A DNA stretch of 64,000 bases from Aurelia coerulea (GCA_039566865.1 CM076956.1:12039511-12103510), one strand, 5' to 3'; positions 34,691 through 47,430 are shown, counted from the stretch's first letter. Numbers and translations: made by a program. Notes: generated from the letters alone by a model not told the origin.

Positions 34691-36087
34691 TCTTCATCCG
34701 AGTAGGCGGAATCAAACTCGAATCGAAACACAAAACACGATAAAAGAAATTGATGCAGTTGCGTTTTAATGCCTGTCAAATTCTACCGTTTATTGTCATG
34801 GCTTTTTGGTACCCTGGCTTTTGTTTCGGTCTGTCCGACATGCCCCAAATGCTCGCGAATAACGTGTTTAGCAAAGGAATTTTGTGTTATCGCTTGTGAC
34901 ATCTGGTTTGACTGGTTTGAGCAAGACAAGGAAGAGGCCAGGGAGCGCATTTCAGATGGATCATTTCAGATGGATGGACTTAATTCCTTAATCAGGGAGC
35001 GCCTGCGTTTATGACGTAACACCATCGTTTTCAAAGTTATTAGGGGCTTGAACCCCCTTTCCTCTCACTCTCCCTGCGGGCCTGCCGTACCTGTGCACAT
35101 GTTGCGTGCTTCATGCAATAATGGAATGTTATACCTGCAAGTTTTCCTTTCGACGAAATTGTTTATAATTTTAAAATTTAGTCACATCCCCCCTGAACCA
35201 TCTGACTGCAAGAACAGCAACAGCAGCAACAACAACTTTTTGCGGTTTTGACTGATAACCAATAAGAGTCGAGAAGATGGCTAGCGGTTGGGTTCAAATT
35301 TGAGATGAATTTGGTGGTTTGGCTGCTGGTGAGTGATGGCGCGCACTCGTTTTCTTCAATCCTAGCTCCTGATAAAGACACTGGCTCTTCAAGAGAAAAG
35401 GTAAGATTCTTGCTTCAATCAATGACCATAAATAAAGGACCAGATGAAAAGGAAAGATCTCTTTCTGTGTTTAGATAGGAACCAGTCGAGATCGAATGAT
35501 TTAGGCCTGTGCCTAGATCTAGGTCAAATAAGTATTTTGAGCGCTTGCGCTGATGCTGATATTGATATTTTCTCTTCTACTGATGACGCCATGATCGAAA
35601 AGAAGCTTCATTTTCGTCTATGGCATGTGATTCACATAGGGCATGATACTTATAAGCGTTTACTAGGCCTATTCTTATTAGCTAGGTAGGGTCTCTTTTA
35701 AAACTGGCCTATGTTTGAGCAGAGCAGTTTGATTGATATGTCACATTTTGCCAACAAACAGGAGAATTTTCAAGGACTCACTTACTACTGTGTGTGTGTG
35801 ATTGTGCTTATTTAACAGAACTCTCATTTCAATGTCAATTATGATTTATTATACTAGCATTAGTAGAAATTTACCACAAAAAAAACGATTCCTCCATTTG
35901 AATTACATGTTTGATCTATTTGCTCCTCCACAAAAACACAAAGCTAAACTTGCAAAATTCCAAGCTGGAACCAGTCTGACATACACAAGGTTTCCACAGC
36001 ACAGGGCTATTTACAGTGTAATTCTTTGAGCCATTTACAAGAAAACAGCATGCCGTTTCCAACCTAGTAGAACAAGGTTACAAGGCC
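34691..36087. other. no gene seen
   Basis: Several frames of 65-81 codons without recognised features. GAACAGCAACAGCAGCAACAA at 35213 is a short CAG-like run. Confidence 0.35.
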
Positions 36088-36095
36088 ATAACTAC

Positions 36096-36270
36096 CATAG
36101 GCGTAGGAGACAGAGAGCTGGGGGGGGGCTGCAGCCCCCCAATGTCAGAAAATGTTGCAAAAATCAGCCATAATCGGGCAGAAATCCACCTATAGTCAGG
36201 CAAAATTTTCTTAAACAATGGATTTTTTTATCAAGCAGCCCCCCAAATTTTATCTCCCCCTATGCCCATT
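36096..36270. mobile_element. hAT-type MITE, 175 bp
   Basis: The ends are CATAGGCGTAGGAG and CTCCCCCTATGCCCATT. A perfect 8-bp direct repeat ATAACTAC lies at 36088-36095 and 36271-36278. Confidence 0.82.
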
Positions 36271-37029
36271 ATAACTACAAGGCTTGTACATGGCTTTTTC
36301 ATGGCATTTACAGGCTGTATTAGTATTTTTTGAGATGAATCAAACTCTAGTTGTTTTCTTTCATCTAGGCTTAGATCTCTTAAAATGCCTTTTACAATCT
36401 AAAAGGTTGTTTCATATGTCAAAAACATTTCTGCAACAATGATAGAAAAGAACCTGCATCATGTTTTAATTCATAATTCATCCAAACGACACAAAGCAGC
36501 ATTACTTTCTTACGCTTATTTTACTGCCAGTTTTTATCACCACTGCAAAAATGTTTATTCAGAATACATATTTCTCTGATTTTAAATAGAATGTATTATT
36601 CATTTTACAGGGTGCATGTAAACATGTAAAAGACAAAAAGAACAGATCTAAGAGATAAGTATATGTAACATTCCTTTTTACACTTTCATCTATTATTAAG
36701 AGCAAACTACTTGCTCTCTTTTACTCTCTTTTACTCTCTGCACAAGGCTTGTTTGTACTGTATTTGTCAATTTCAATTTATTCAATGAGTGTGTTATCTT
36801 GAGAGGAAAACATTTGATTATTATTCACTGTTTCTGTAGATAAAAATAAGGATATATCCAACCAAGACATTGACAGAGAACATAGTACATTAAACATCAT
36901 GCGATACAAGTGCTATAACTAAAAGAAGGTTTCAATCTATTTTTGTACCTTTGCAAACAGTCAATTTTACGCTCTGTTCTACAGACCACATACAGAGCAA
37001 CAATAACTCAAATGGGCTAAACCAAGCCT

Positions 37030-40000
37030 TGGTACATTTTTGCAAGCACTGAACTTGCCAGAAAGTATGTCAAAGGATTTTGCTACCGATAAGTAATGAG
37101 TTAAAGTAAATGGTTCACTTTTCTTAAAATATAGTATGTAGAGCAAGTCTTTTGCGGTGGACTGCACTTGGCGGAAAGCGTTTCAAAAGGTCTTGCTATA
37201 GGCAAGTAATGAGTTAAAGCAAATGATTCACCATTCATAAAATAAAGTATGTAGAGCAAGTCTTTTGCGGTGGACTGCACTTGGCAGAAAGCGTTTCAAA
37301 AGTTCTTGCTATAGGCAAGTAATGAGTTAAAGTAAGTGATTAGCCATTCATAAAATAAAGTATGTAGAGCAAGTCTTTTGCGGTGGACTGCACTTGGCAG
37401 AAAGCGTTTCAAAAGTTCTTGCTATAGGCAAGTAATGAGTTAAAGTAAGTGATTAGCCATTCATAAAATAAAGTATGTAGAGCAAGTCTTTTGCGGTGGA
37501 CTGTACTTGGCAGAAAGCGTTTCAAAAGGTCTTGCTATAGGCAAGTAATGAGTTAAAGTAAATGATTCACCATTCATAAAATAAAGTATGTAGAGCAAGT
37601 CTTTTGCGGTGGACTGCACTTGGCAGAAAGCGTTTCAAAAGGTCTTGCTATAGGCAAGTAATGAGTTAAAGTAAATGATTCACCATTCATAAAATAAAGT
37701 ATGTAGAGCAAGTCTTTTGTGGTGGACTGCACTTGGCAGAAAGCGTTTCAAAAGGTCTTGCTATAGGCAAGTAATGAGTTAAAGTAAATGATTCACCATT
37801 CATAAAATAAAGTATGTAGAGCAAGTCTTTTGCGGTGGACTGCACTTGGCGGAAAGCGTTTCAAAAGGTCTTGCTATAGGCAAGTAATGAGTTAAAGTAA
37901 ATGATTCACCATTCATAAAATAAAGTATGTAGAGCAAGTCTTTTGCGGTGGACTGTACTTGGCAGAAAGCGTTTCAAAAGGTCTTGCTATAGGCAAGTAA
38001 TGAGTTAAAGTAAATGATTCACCATTCATAAAATAAAGTATGTAGAGCAAGTCTTTTGCGGTGGACTGCACTTGGCGGAAAGCGTTTCAAAAGGTCTTGC
38101 TATAGGCAAGTAATGAGTTAAAGTAAATGATTGACCATTCATAAAATAAAGTATGTAGAGCAAGTCTTTTGCGGTGGACTGCACTTGGCGGAAAGCGTTT
38201 CAAAAGGTCTTGCTATAGGCAAGTAATGAGTTAAAGTAAATGATTCACCATTCATAAAATAAAGTATGTAGAGCAAGTCTTTTGCGGTGGACTGTACTTG
38301 GCAGAAAGCGTTTCAAAAGGTCTTGCTATAGGCAAGTAATGAGTTAAAGTAAATGATTCACCATTCATAAAATAAAGTATGTAGAGCAAGTCTTTTGCGG
38401 TGGACTGCACTTGGCGGAAAGCGTTTCAAAAGGTCTTGCTATAGGCAAGTAATGAGTTAAAGTAAATGATTCACCATTCATAAAATAAAGTATGTAGAGC
38501 AAGTCTTTTGCGGTGGACTGCACTTGGCGGAAAGCGTTTCAAAGGGTCTTGCTATAGGCAAGTAATGAGTTAAAGTAAATGATTGACCATTCATAAAATA
38601 AGGTATGTAGAGGAAGTCTTTTGCGGTGGACTGCACTTGGCAGAAAGCGTTTCAAAAGGTCTTGCTATAGGCAAGTAATGAGTTAAAGTAAATGATTCAC
38701 CATTCATAAAATAAAGTATGTAGAGCAAGTCTTTTGCGGTGGACTGCACTTGGCGGAAAGCGTTTCAAAAGGTCTTGCTATAGGCAAGTAATGAGTTAAA
38801 GTAAATGATTCACCATTCATAAAATAAAGTATGTAGAGCAAGTCTTTTGCGGTGGACTGCACTTGGCGGAAAGCGTTTCAAAAGGTCTTGCTATAGGCAA
38901 GTAATGAGTTAAAGTAAATGATTCACCATTCATAAAATAAAGTATGTAGAGCAAGTCTTTTGCGGTGGACTGCACTTGGCAGAAAGCGTTTCAAAAGGTC
39001 TTGCTATAGGCAAGTAATGAGTTAAAGTAAATGATTCACCATTCATAAAATAAAGTATGTAGAGCAAGTCTTTTGCGGTGGACTGCACTTGGCGGAAAGC
39101 GTTTCAAAAGGTCTTGCTATAGGCAAGTAATGAGTTAAAGTAAATGATTGACCATTCATAAAATAAAGTATGTAGAGCAAGTCTTTTGCGGTGGACTGCA
39201 CTTGGCAGAAAGCGTTTCAAAAGGTCTTGCTATAGGCAAGTAATGAGTTAAAGTAAATGATTCACCATTCATAAAATAAAGTATGTAGAGCAAGTCTTTT
39301 GCGGTGGACTGCACTTGGCGGAAAGCGTTTCAAAAGGTCTTGCTATAGGCAAGTAATGAGTTAAAGTAAATGATTGACCATTCATAAAATAAAGTATGTA
39401 GAGCAAGTCTTTTGCGGTGGACTGCACTTGGCGGAAAGCGTTTCAAAAGGTCTTGCTATAGGCAAGTAATGAGTTAAAGTAAATGATTCACCATTCATAA
39501 AATAAAGTATGTAGAGCAAGTCTTTTGCGGTGGACTGCACTTGGCAGAAAGCGTTTCAAAAGGTCTTGCTACAGGCAAGTAATGAGTTAAAGTAAATGAT
39601 TGACCATTCATAAAATAAAGTATGTAGAGCAAGTCTTTTGCGGTGGACTGTACTTGGCAGAAAGCGTTTCAAAAGGTCTTGCTATAGGCAAGTAATGAGT
39701 TAAAGTAAATGATTCACCATTCATAAAATAAAGTATGTAGAGCAAGTCTTTTGCGGTGGACTGCACTTGGCGGAAAGCGTTTCAAAAGGTCTTGCTATAG
39801 GCAAGTAATGAGTTAAAGCAAATGATTCACCATTCATAAAATAAAGTATGTAGAGCAAGTCTTTTGCGGTGGACTGCATTTGGCGGAAAGCGTTTCAAAA
39901 GGTCTTGCTATAGGCAAGTAATGAGTTAAAGTAAATGATTCACCATTCATAAAATAAAGTATGTAGAGCAAGTCTTTTGCGGTGGACTGCACTTGGCGGA

Positions 40001-41590
40001 AAGCGTTTCAAAGGGTCTTGCTATAGGCAAGTAATGAGTTAAAGTAAATGATTGACCATTCATAAAATAAGGTATGTAGAGCAAGTCTTTTGCGATGGAC
40101 TGCACTTGGCAGAAAGCGTTTCAAAAGGTCTTGCTATAGGCAAGTAATGAGTTAAAGTAAATGATTCACCATTCATAAAATAAAGTATGTAGAGCAAGTC
40201 TTTTGCGGTGGACTGCACTTGGCGGAAAGCGTTTCAAAAGGTCTTGCTATAGGCAAGTAATGAGTTAAAGTAAATGATTCACCATTCATAAAATAAAGTA
40301 TGTAGAGCAAGTCTTTTGCGGTGGACTGCACTTGGCGGAAAGCGTTTCAAAAGGTCTTGCTATAGGCAAGTAATGAGTTAAAGTAAATGATTCACCATTC
40401 ATAAAATAAAGTATGTAGAGCAAGTCTTTTGCGGTGGACTGCACTTGGCAGAAAGCGTTTCAAAAGGTCTTGCTATAGGCAAGTAATGAGTTAAAGTAAA
40501 TGATTCACCATTCATAAAATAAAGTATGTAGAGCAAGTCTTTTGCGGTGGACTGCACTTGGCGGAAAGCGTTTCAAAAGGTCTTGCTATAGGCAAGTAAT
40601 GAGTTAAAGTAAATGATTGACCATTCATAAAATAAAGTATGTAGAGCAAGTCTTTTGCGGTGGACTGCACTTGGCGGAAAGCGTTTCAAAGGGTCTTGCT
40701 ATAGGCAAGTAATGAGTTAAAGTAAATGATTGACCATTCATAAAATAAGGTATGTAGAGCAAGTCTTTTGCGATGGACTGCACTTGGCAGAAAGCGTTTC
40801 AAAAGGTCTTGCTATAGGCAAGTAATGAGTTAAAGTAAATGATTGACCATTCATAAAATAAGGTATGTAGAGCAAGTCTTTTGCGATGGACTGCACTTGG
40901 CAGAAAGCGTTTCAAAAGGTCTTGCTATAGGCAAGTAATGAGTTAAAGTAAATGATTCACCATTCATAAAATAAAGTATGTAGAGCAAGTCTTTTGCGGT
41001 GGACTGCACTTGGCGGAAAGCGTTTCAAAAGGTCTTGCTATAGGCAAGTAATGAGTTAAAGTAAATGATTCACCATTCATAAAATAAAGTATGTAGAGCA
41101 AGTCTTTTGCGGTGGACTGCACTTGGCGGAAAGCGTTTCAAAAGGTCTTGCTATAGGCAAGTAATGAGTTAAAGTAAATGATTCACCATTCATAAAATAA
41201 AGTATGTAGAGCAAGTCTTTTGCGGTGGACTGCACTTGGCAGAAAGCGTTTCAAAAGGTCTTGCTATAGGCAAGTAATGAGTTAAAGTAAATGATTCACC
41301 ATTCATAAAATAAAGTATGTAGAGCAAGTCTTTTGCGGTGGACTGCACTTGGCGGAAAGCGTTTCAAAAGGTCTTGCTATAGGCAAGTAATGAGTTAAAG
41401 TAAATGATTGACCATTCATAAAATAAAGTATGTAGAGCAAGTCTTTTGCGGTGGACTGTACTTGGCAGAAAGCGTTTCAAAAGGTCTTGCTATAGGCAAG
41501 TAATGAGTTAAAGTAAATGATTGACCATTCATAAAATAAAGTATTTAGAGCAAACCTTTTGCGGTGGACTGCACTTGGCGGAAAGTTTTT
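37030..41590. repeat. 113-bp satellite array, ~40 copies
   Basis: The monomer contains GTAGAGCAAGTCTTTTGCGG, then TGGACTGCACTTGGCRGAAAG and AAGTAATGAGTTAAAG. The period is exactly 113 bp across the array. The first (37030-37140) and last (about 41530-41590) monomers are diverged, as expected at array edges. Variant positions (cggaaag/cagaaag, gattcacc/gattgacc, aaagtatg/aggtatg, caaaagg/caaaggg) combine into repeated blocks. There is no coding potential and no hammerhead core. Confidence 0.97.
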
Positions 41591-42847
41591 AGATTGTTCT
41601 TAGCCAAGTTTCATTTGGGAACATGACGTGTAAACTCCACAGACAAAATTGACCTGCTAATACCGTATATTGCACTATTCTTTGTTTCGTAGAATAGAAG
41701 AGAAGAATTGGTGAACATAGTAGACCATGAATGATGCTTGCAATCAAGAAGTTGATTTGGATCGTCTTTGGAGATATACTCAAGGCACGAACTTATTTTA
41801 GTGCTGCAAAACGTTTTTATATTGAAATGCAATGCACTCATCTTTTTTAAAAGAGACTGATGTCCTAGCCTGGCACACATTTGTGACCTAAAATTGCTGA
41901 TAAGTTTCTTATATTTTTAATGCTCCAAAATTCTAAAATGCAGATTGAACCACATATATTTTTATTGATCCAATGAGATTGTGATTTCAAAGTAGAAGTC
42001 CTTCAGATCACGAATGATCTACCGTATTTTTTTCTAAAACATTAGTGAATACTAATACTACCGTATTTTCAATTGCATAGCACAGTCTCTAACCTTTTAG
42101 AGAATTTAACTGACAGTTTATAATTGGTCTCTGATAGAAAAAATGAGTGTATGAATACAGGTAACCGGATGACCCAATAAGAGTGAAACTTTTTCAAAAG
42201 CAACAAAATTCGATTTTCGATCATAACGACTGTTTTGTTAACTTGCATGAAGGATCAACTCTTTTTTCAGGGGAAAGAGTAACGTTTCACACAACTATCC
42301 TTTTTAGCCATAAAGCCATGTCTTGCAATTTAAAGTAAAAGTAAAGCTTGACGAAAAACCTCAGCAACATTCAGTTTTGGGTCATTTGGTGTATTCTACC
42401 TCGTCTAAAGAAAATCAGGAAAATTCAAATACCTGCAAAGCAAAAGCTGAAATCTGCTGGAATCTAATTGCATTTTATGACAGTTATCAATCTTTTTTAT
42501 TGTATGTGTATATGGTAAGAAATTCTAACAATTAAAGCACTCTCAACTCTATCCAGACTAGGCTTTTTGAAACTTTTGGGAGGCTTGGAGGCTTTATAAT
42601 CGGGACTATAAATGCCAGACACTGAAGGCTTGACACAAGTCACAAACAGGATAAGGCAAACAAGATCACATAATTTATTTTTTTTATGTCACGTAGTTAA
42701 GTGCTGATGTCAGCAGGTGTTGCTAAATTTTGTGCAAAACTACACGGACTTTGACATGTTGTATCTCCAAATCAATCAAAGTCCATCTCAAAAATTAGAC
42801 GTCACCTTAGATTTGCGATAATGCAAAATTCCTTTGCAAAACACTTC
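41591..42847. other. no gene seen; decayed foldback end
   Basis: AT-rich. Near 42166 the sequence CCGGATGACCCAATAAGAGTG resembles the left end of the GGGTGACCC family, but no right end was found. Confidence 0.4.
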
Positions 42848-43013
42848 AACAGACTATTGCGCTAAAGATGGCGGCGAGGAATTTTTTTTACCAAGATTCA
42901 CTGCGTTCTTTGATATCTAATTCTTATGAATCGTTAAAGAATCTTAATTAGAACTCAATTTATCTTGGTAAAAAATTCCTCACCGCCATCTTTAGCGCAA
43001 TCGTCTATTGTTG
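42848..43013. mobile_element. palindromic MITE carrying AAGATGGCGGC in its arms
   Basis: ATTGCGCTAAAGATGGCGGC followed by GAGGAATTTTTTTTACC is mirrored at the right (GGTAAAAAATTCCTCACCGCC, then ATCTTTAGCGCAAT). Arms are about 45 bp. No clear target duplication was found. Confidence 0.7.
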
Positions 43014-43058
43014 TTATTTGCGGGCTATTGCAGGTGACATCTGATTAGAGACATACCA

Positions 43059-43642
43059 CAGGGTGTCCCAAAAAGATTTTGCCCCGTTTGCCTAAAGATT
43101 ACGTCAAAACGGCAAAAGAATCTTGCCAAATTTTTATATGATGTCGCTCTTCAGATGTTTAAATAGGTTTGCTGCCATTCTCGTAAAAATCGGTTGAAAA
43201 GTGATGGAGCTATGACCTTCAGAAGACCAAATTTGCCTGATGACTGAAACTAGCGGTCGGCCATTCTGTCTGTTTTGCAGTGATAAGTAGCTTCATGTGA
43301 CGTAAGAAATAGTTTCTGTGGGAGCAGAATTAGTGGAACTCTCTGAAGATCATCGGAGTTTTCAGGAGAGCTATGACATTAGAGGCTGCTGTTTCATTTC
43401 ATCCATGAAGTTTATTAGTGCAAACTAGTAAGACAAAATGGCCAACCGCTGGTTTCAGTCAGCTGGCAAATTTGGTCTCCTGAAGGTCTAGTTCCATCAT
43501 CTTTCAACAGATTTTTATGGGGATGGTAGCAAACTTTAATTGTATATATGAAGAACAACATCATGCAAACGTTTGGTGAGAATCTTTTGCTGTTTTGTCG
43601 CAATCTTCAGGCAATCGGGGCAGAATTTTTGGGGACACCCTG
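43059..43642. mobile_element. TA-type foldback MITE, TGTGCCCC family (diverged copy)
   Basis: The ends are CAGGGTGTCCCAAAAAG and GGGGACACCCTG, with TA on the right and a changed dinucleotide (CA) on the left. The arms match 5290-5878 with more differences than the other copies. Confidence 0.75.
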
Positions 43643-43649
43643 TATAAAC

Positions 43650-45070
43650 ACATTGATGTGAGACTTGAAACGGGCTTGAAACATGCACAGATTGTATCCT
43701 TGTTATTCTTATTACCAACGAATTTGCTGACGTCATCATTTATTAATTCCTTTCGGAAATTTTTGCCCGAAGGTGGTTAAAGATTGGTTTAAACGATTGC
43801 AGTTAAAAATGCTACACATAGATAAAAAGACCCGCTGCATCATATGATGGTGATCATTTTTCAAAAAATGAAGCTTAACATGGCTTTTTTTCATCAGTAC
43901 GTATTTACAACAACGAATTATTGATTGCGTTATCAAAAATCAACTAATTTCATATCAAATGAAAGCCCTTTGCAAGATGAGATCGGCTGTGTTTGATTCT
44001 TTGTTATAGAGCCAACGAGAGTCAATGCAATGGTTCAAAATTTATAACTGAAAACGTATTTATGTATCAATTAGAAATTATGTGTTGACCTCCTGAACCA
44101 GCGGCAAAGAGTTTGAAATCGTGATGAAATGACGTCTCCCAGATAGAAAACTAGATTTTTGTAGAAGTACCCCACAGGAGCTGTGTGGAAGAATTCACTA
44201 GGTTGCACCCTCCCCCTCTCTGGATAGAGTTAGAGAAAACCAATTGTGTCAATGGCTCTCATTTCTTCTTTTTCCACGTTGATCGGGTCAGTATCTATGC
44301 TTGGCGAGACAATGTGATCACACTGTGATGTGATCATGCGGGGTCTAATCACCCATTGTATGACATTGTTAGACTGTTGCTTCAGTGTGACCTCCCCTTG
44401 TTGCTGCCCTAGACTTATGACGATGTCCCTTGTGTCCCTGCGGCAAACCTGCTCAACAGGGACTCCTAATGAAACAGTGAACTATTGACCGAAGCACTAT
44501 CATCAAGTCAAAGAGCACAGGGAAACAAAAGACTTCATGTTCTCGGTTGGACCGTCGAAGCACAAACAGAAATAGGTTCGCGGTCAAAATATTTTTAGCC
44601 TGACCTTGGATGATTGAAGCTGTAATTTACGAGATTTTCTTAGCTTTTCAATTCAGTGAGGCCAAAATGAACTCTTAGAACTGTCACTCGGAACATTTTT
44701 TCCAGGAGATGAATACACTTTAAAACATCTTTTAAATCAACAGCCTCGTGTTGGAAATCTTTGAAACTGTCATGTCATCATGCGAATCTTTTGACAACGG
44801 ATTTGGATTCAGCACCCAAATTTAGTCTCAGTGTTTGCGATTATGATTTTATGACGATGATAAATTTGAAACTATAAAGGATTTGACAGTAAAATATCGT
44901 TCAGGGTGTAACTTTACAACACCAGTCATTATTTACGGTCAAATTTATTTTATCATAACACAAAAATCTCAGCCACTATGACTGCAAAAATTTGTAACCG
45001 AACTTAAATTTTTGGTGCTGAATCTGAGGTCAGAAAAGTTTTAAAACGAGGCCGCTTAGCTGAAAGGTGT
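43650..45070. other. no gene seen
   Basis: AT-rich. Around 44720-45055, GATTCAGCACCCAAATTTAG is roughly mirrored by TTAAATTTTTGGTGCTGAATC, so a decayed foldback is likely. Nothing coding is recognised. Confidence 0.4.
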
Positions 45071-45071
45071 G

Positions 45072-45392
45072 CAGCAAGGCCCCGCATTTAAGAAACCATC
45101 TAAAAGAAACTTTTAGGCTACCGAATAGTTAGCCCCCCCTACTTTCAAGAAACCCTTGAGGCTCACCAAAAATGAAGTATCTTGTATTTTAATTGACAAT
45201 ATTAGCTCCTGGTCTGATGGCCTGGGATCATTTCACAGACATAACATACACATGTCTGATTTGTCTATAAAGAGCCCGTTTCTGTTGCAACATTTTCCAC
45301 CACTTTCCTGAGAATTGAAAAGCGTCATAGATATAAGAAACATTTTAGGCTAAGGTGTGAAAAAGTGGTTTCTTGGATGCGGGGCCTTACTG
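45072..45392. mobile_element. MITE with CAGYAAGGCCCCGC ends
   Basis: CAGCAAGGCCCCGCATTTAAG at the left is mirrored by GGATGCGGGGCCTTACTG at the right, about 28 bp of inverted repeat. No target duplication was found. Confidence 0.65.
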
Positions 45393-45446
45393 TATATTCT
45401 GATAACTTGAAAATACATGTTCAACTACTTTGTTCTAGATCTAAGC

Positions 45447-45810
45447 AAGGGTGTTAGGACACGGATATTTTAATTACGTATTTATTTACCTTGTTTTGAT
45501 CTTCGTCTTATTTTCTTGTCTTGTTTTCTTCACTGTTCTGTTTCCTCTTGCTAATGTAAATGCCTCGTGTTATTTTAATATATCTTCCTTGTATTCCTGT
45601 GTCTTAGCGTGCAATGCCATATTAATATGGCACTGTGGTGTATAAACCTTTCTTCTACGAAGGCGCGCTAAGGCACAGGAATACAAGGAAGATATATTCA
45701 AATAACACGAGGCACTTACATCAGCAAGAGGAAACAGAGAAGAAAACAAGACGAAGATCAAAACAAGGTAAATAAATACGCAATTAAAATATCCGTGTCC
45801 TAACACCCTT
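45447..45810. mobile_element. hAT-type foldback, 364 bp
   Basis: It starts CAAGGGTGTTAGGACACGG and its whole length is two inverted arms of about 160 bp around a short centre near 45630. A perfect 8-bp direct repeat GATCTAAG lies at 45439-45446 and 45811-45818. Confidence 0.85.
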
Positions 45811-46233
45811 GATCTAAGCTGATCGAACGATCTACCAGATAGACTTTTTACAGTTGACGAAATAGACTTGCGGCAAGCCTAGAGGATTATGACAGGTAAA
45901 ATGTACTTTGGGGATGAGGCTGCACGCAGGCTACACAGTACCAGTTACCACAACGTCCGGTAACCAGTACCATTAATGTCGGCACCAGGTACCATCAGTG
46001 CAGGAACCAGTACCACTCTAAACTGAAAATACTGAGATAAGTCAGAATGAAAAGTTGATAATTTCCATGTTACATGCGTTGAGAAGTGTCATCGGCAGCA
46101 CAGTAACGAATGTATCAGTACCAGGTACCGTAGGGGTGGGGTCTGTACCCAGTAACAACATCACCATCCTCAATTTACTACTGAGGTTTAACTCTTTACT
46201 GATAATTTAAAATATCGGTCTTTTTCCGTAAAT

Positions 46234-46611
46234 ATGCCGGACAAAGGTGGAACCGCTTTTGTGAGAATTTTGAATTTCTGGCCTTTTTCTGTAAATTTGG
46301 TGGACAAAGGTAGAACCGCTTATGTGAAAGTTAGAAATACTGGTCTTTTTTCCGTAAATTTAAGGGACAAGGGTGGAACCGTTTTGGTGAAAAATAGGAA
46401 TTCCTGGTCTTTTTCTGTAAATTGGGTGGACAAAGGTAGAACCGTTTATGTGAAAGTTAAAAATACTGGTCTTTTTTCCGTAAATTTAACGGACAAAGGT
46501 GGAACCGCTTTGGTGAAAAATTGCAATTCCTGGTCTTTTTCATTAAATTTGGCAGACAAAGGTAGAACCGCTTATGTGAACAATTTGAGATACTGGTCTT
46601 TTTGTGCTTAA
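46234..46611 (+). repeat. 63-bp tandem repeat with an open frame of 21-residue units
   Basis: GGACAAAGGTGGAACCGCTT recurs every 63 bp (about 46239, 46302, 46365 and onward), six units. Because 63 is a multiple of three the frame stays open for 125 codons, giving units such as DKGRTAYVKVRNTGLFSVNL. Odd units carry GGT and even units GRT, so the true repeat is a 126-bp dimer. It lies in the subterminal region of the 12.6-kb element and is more likely structural DNA than a gene. Confidence 0.75.
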
Positions 46612-46868
46612 TTTTGGCGGACAAAGGTAGAACCAGCTTGCAGGTAAACGTAAGGATTCCTATTTAGTAGGAGGTTAAAAAACTTGATGTTTCTGACAAA
46701 TTGATGAAAAAAGGAGACTGATTTGAAAATTTCACCTTTGTCCCAAAAACTGGTTGTTTTAGGCAGGAAAGTCGTACTGGGTGATAAAAGAACCGGTTAT
46801 TTTTTCCAATTCCTTCGGACAAACATGGGGTCACATATTTTACAGTACTTGCCCGCCCCTGGTAGCAA

Positions 46869-47430
46869 TGGTAAATTTAGGACGGCTGCAGGCCTACAAG
46901 TCTTCAGGCAGAGGGAAGTAATGGTAGACACGTTATCTGTTTAAAAGAGTCTGTATTTAAACGTGTATATTGCCATGTTTAACAAAATAAATTTTCCAAC
47001 TTCGAATTATCGTTTCCCCATGCAACAGTCTTTATGAAAAAAAACAGGCAGATTCCGATGAATTACCCAATTTTTTTGAAAAGCACGCAGAAAATGGGAA
47101 GTTGTGCTGCTTCGCCATTTTCATTTAAAAAATAGAAGTTAGTAATTCAAAACGTTGATTCAAATTCTACTAATGCAATAACAGTAAATATCTTGTCATG
47201 TGCCAACGCCTCAGCTGCTTATTAAGAGATGTAACCAACTAGGCCAATGGTGTAAAAATAGCCAAAATGAGCATATTTTCTAAGGGACGCTGCGAGGACG
47301 CACTAGCGTTCAAAAATTCAAAAAAAATTAGAGGACTGCCTTTATGCAATTATTGCTAGCCCTGTTAATTTGAAAGTATTTGAAGGAAAGACCTTAAAGT
47401 TATGGCGCCTTAAAGGTACAACATTTTCAG
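46869..47430. other. right interior of element A, no gene seen
   Basis: AT-rich, no coding signal. It ends with CATTTTCAG at the right terminal direct repeat. Confidence 0.45.

Larger units (their letters stand above)
34264..46862. mobile_element. probable 12.6-kb TIR element without transposase
   Basis: The left end CAAGGGCGGGCATGT and the inverted right end CAGGGGCGGGCAAGT agree at 13 of 15 positions. Both have TTTGTCCGAA about 40-50 bp inside. The same 6 bp, GTAGCA, abuts both ends (34258-34263 and 46863-46868). The motif TTTGTCC/GGACAAA recurs in both subterminal regions. It contains a satellite, two hAT-type elements and a foldback, but no transposase or polymerase. Class unknown; I infer a large non-autonomous element. 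Confidence 0.5.

Noticed and set aside
37030..41590. CRISPR array
   Set aside because: The repeats are contiguous 113-bp monomers without unique spacers, in eukaryotic DNA.
37030..41590. Tandem hammerhead ribozymes (retrozyme-like)
   Set aside because: The monomer, on either strand, lacks the CTGATGA core.
34264..46862. Polinton/Maverick element
   Set aside because: Size and a 6-bp duplication would fit, but no polymerase, integrase, ATPase or capsid frame is present and the ends do not look like Polinton ends.
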